A stretch of 7,370 nucleotides of DNA from Fibrobacteria bacterium GUT77. Lineage in GTDB: Bacteria > Fibrobacterota > Chitinivibrionia > Chitinivibrionales > Chitinispirillaceae. Position numbers and translations under genes: made by a program. Position 1 is the stretch's first letter, and each line of letters begins with the position of its first letter. Positions 5,977 to 7,370 of the stretch are shown piece after piece. The DNA lies in NCBI GenBank assembly GCA_001462255.1, contig LIUJ01000113.1:1-7370 (forward strand), read 5' to 3'. Under the pieces are notes generated by a model. That model was not told the origin of the DNA. It saw nothing but the letters and a program-made list of their open reading frames with translations, and did not search any database.

Positions 5977-7335
5977 ATGCTTAAGGAATTGCTTACGCCG
6001 GAGATAGTGCAGCTTATCCGCGAGCGGCAGTGGACGGATATGCGCGACGCGCTCATCATTTGGCCGCCGGCGGAAGTTGCCGACCTTATAGCGTCTATAG
6101 ACGAACCTACGCGGGTACTGTTGCTACGCTTTTTGCCGCGCTACTACGAGGCGGAGGTCTTTGCCGAACTTACCCCCGGGTTGCAGAACGACCTGCTGAC
6201 GGAACTGACAAACCGCGAAGTGCGCGGACTGCTCTCGGAGCTTAGCCCGGACGACCGTACCGCGCTTATAGACGAGATGCCGGCGGAAGTGACGAGGCGG
6301 CTATTGGGTCTGCTTTCGCCGGAAGACCTGGCGGAGACGCGGCAGTTGCTCGGATATCCCGAGGGGAGCGTGGGCAGGGTGATGACGCCCAGCTTCGTTG
6401 ACATACGGGCGGATATGACGGCGGCGGAGGCGCTTGAGCGCATAAGGGAACAGGGTTCGGAGAGCGAGACGGTAAACGTAGTGTATGTTGTGGACGCCGA
6501 CGGAAAGCTTTTGGACGAGGTGTCTCTGAGGCACTTAGTATTGGCGCCGCCGGAAAAAAAGGTAGAGTTTATAATGGACGACAGCTTCGTGTCGCTCTCA
6601 GGCTACAGCGACCAGGAGGAGGCGGTGGCGGTAATCAGGAAGTACAACTATTTGGCGCTGCCGATAGTGGATTCGGCGGGCGTACTTATAGGGATTGTGA
6701 CGATTGACGACCTGATGGACGTGGCGGAGTCGGAGGTGACGGAGGACTTCCAAAAGATGGGCGCCGTGAGTGCGCGGGTGGGGGGGGATGGACCCATAGA
6801 GAGCGTAAAGGAGGCGGCGGTTTCCATACTGTTTCGCAGTCGAATCGGGTGGTTGGTGCTTTTGGTGTTGGTCAACATATTGTCGGGTTTCGAGATGTCG
6901 TTTTTTACCCACACGATAGAGACGACGGTCGCGCTGGTTTTCTTTTTGCCGCTATTAGTGGGTAGCGGGGGCAACGCCGGTTCGCAGTCGGCTACGTTGC
7001 TCGTGAGGGCGCTGGCCACCGGAAACGTAAAGACCGCCGACGCTTGGCGGATGATAGTCAAGGAATTGTCGGTGTCGGCGTTGCTCGGCCTTACTATGTC
7101 TTTCGCCGTAGGCGGTTTGGCGTTCTACCGCGGCGGCGCGAAGGTGGGGATAGTGGTGATGGTAACGATGGTGCTGATAGTGACGGCGAGTAGCTTGTTG
7201 GGTTTGTTGTTGCCGTTCATTTTAAAGAGGTTCGGAAAAGATCCCGCGACGGCCAGCGCGCCGCTTGTGGCGAGCATAGCGGATATAAGCGGGATATTGA
7301 TATATTTTTCGATAGCGTCGTGGGTGATAGGATAG
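5977..7335 (+). CDS. mgtE: MgtE-family magnesium transporter/channel
   Basis: At 452 residues this is full length for MgtE, a dimeric inner-membrane Mg2+ channel gated by cytoplasmic Mg2+. The N-terminal helical MgtE_N domain occupies about 1-130 and is rich in acidic residues and Leu repeats (ELTPGLQNDLLTEL, LLSELSPDD). Two CBS domains follow: CBS1 about 136-190 from GRVMTPSFVDI, and CBS2 about 198-256 from FIMDDSFVSL, with YNYLALPIVD and IGIVTIDDLMDV. The connecting helix leads to five membrane segments near 287-304, 317-337, 363-385, 389-415 and 427-450. Pore signatures are PLLVGSGGNAGSQSATLLVRALATG (325-349) and SIADISG (433-439), where Asp436 corresponds to the conserved pore aspartate. 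No frameshift or missing domain is seen. No M-box riboswitch can fit in the 24-base gap, so expression probably depends on the kinase transcript and control on the CBS/N-domain Mg2+ sensor. Co2+ transport is also known in the family. Confidence 0.96.
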   Translation: MLKELLTPEIVQLIRERQWTDMRDALIIWPPAEVADLIASIDEPTRVLLLRFLPRYYEAEVFAELTPGLQNDLLTELTNREVRGLLSELSPDDRTALIDEMPAEVTRRLLGLLSPEDLAETRQLLGYPEGSVGRVMTPSFVDIRADMTAAEALERIREQGSESETVNVVYVVDADGKLLDEVSLRHLVLAPPEKKVEFIMDDSFVSLSGYSDQEEAVAVIRKYNYLALPIVDSAGVLIGIVTIDDLMDVAESEVTEDFQKMGAVSARVGGDGPIESVKEAAVSILFRSRIGWLVLLVLVNILSGFEMSFFTHTIETTVALVFFLPLLVGSGGNAGSQSATLLVRALATGNVKTADAWRMIVKELSVSALLGLTMSFAVGGLAFYRGGAKVGIVVMVTMVLIVTASSLLGLLLPFILKRFGKDPATASAPLVASIADISGILIYFSIASWVIG

Positions 7336-7337
7336 GC

Positions 7338-7357
7338 GTTGTTTCGCTCGCAATGAC
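7338..7357 (-). repeat. REP-like repeat copy, shortened, after mgtE
   Basis: The last 15 bases, ttcgctcgcaatgac (7343-7357), are identical to 4732-4746. The preceding gttg also matches 4722-4725, with an internal stretch of cttcgc replaced by a single t. It begins two bases after the mgtE stop codon and has the same orientation as the 4723-4746 copy. The element may continue past the window end. Confidence 0.75.
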
Positions 7358-7370
7358 GAGGGTTACGCTA

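Overview
The window holds three protein genes, all on the + strand, plus one 359-bp non-coding gap filled with repeats. It starts inside a very large gene for an apparently secreted, multi-domain surface protein (5' end off the window). Then comes a repeat-rich intergenic region, a stem-loop, and a tight two-gene unit for a ROK-family sugar kinase (probable glucokinase) and an MgtE-type magnesium transporter. The last 35 bases hold another copy of the dispersed repeat.

The organism is a bacterium of moderately high GC with marked G-over-C excess on the coding strand. The giant protein runs from a right-handed beta-helix through Ig-like and module repeats to a FlgD-like Ig domain at the C-terminus. 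Together with motifs of the type 'AVYY...D..VVYYSEQLSP', this is reminiscent of surface proteins from Fibrobacterota/Chitinispirillia-like and other FCB or gut-associated lineages. The dispersed 'cattgcgagcgaagc' repeat is widespread among bacteria and does not fix the phylum. Taxonomic placement is an inference of low to moderate confidence.

Region by region: 2-4621 encodes at least 1539 residues. These are an Asn-rich beta-helix (to about residue 380), several beta-sandwich-like segments with a Pro-rich linker, two copies of a two-domain super-unit of about 253 residues (about 926-1424), and a FlgD-like Ig domain near the C-terminus. 4622-4850 is a mosaic of direct and inverted copies of a short palindromic repeat and contains no credible gene. 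4855-4980 is the leader of the kinase gene, with a GC-rich stem-loop and T-run ending 27 bases before the ATG. 4981-5952 is the ROK kinase and 5977-7335 is MgtE, 24 bases apart and probably co-transcribed.

How they fit together: the large protein is probably exported and displayed or released at the cell surface. The kinase would phosphorylate cytoplasmic glucose (or a related sugar) using Mg-ATP, and MgtE would supply Mg2+. The kinase/MgtE pairing makes physiological sense but a functional link is inferred only from adjacency. No mobile-element transposase, CRISPR array, rRNA or tRNA gene was seen. The features I find most worth a second look are the in-phase super-repeat in the large protein, the stem-loop placed where a promoter would be expected, and the strong base-composition change inside the large gene.
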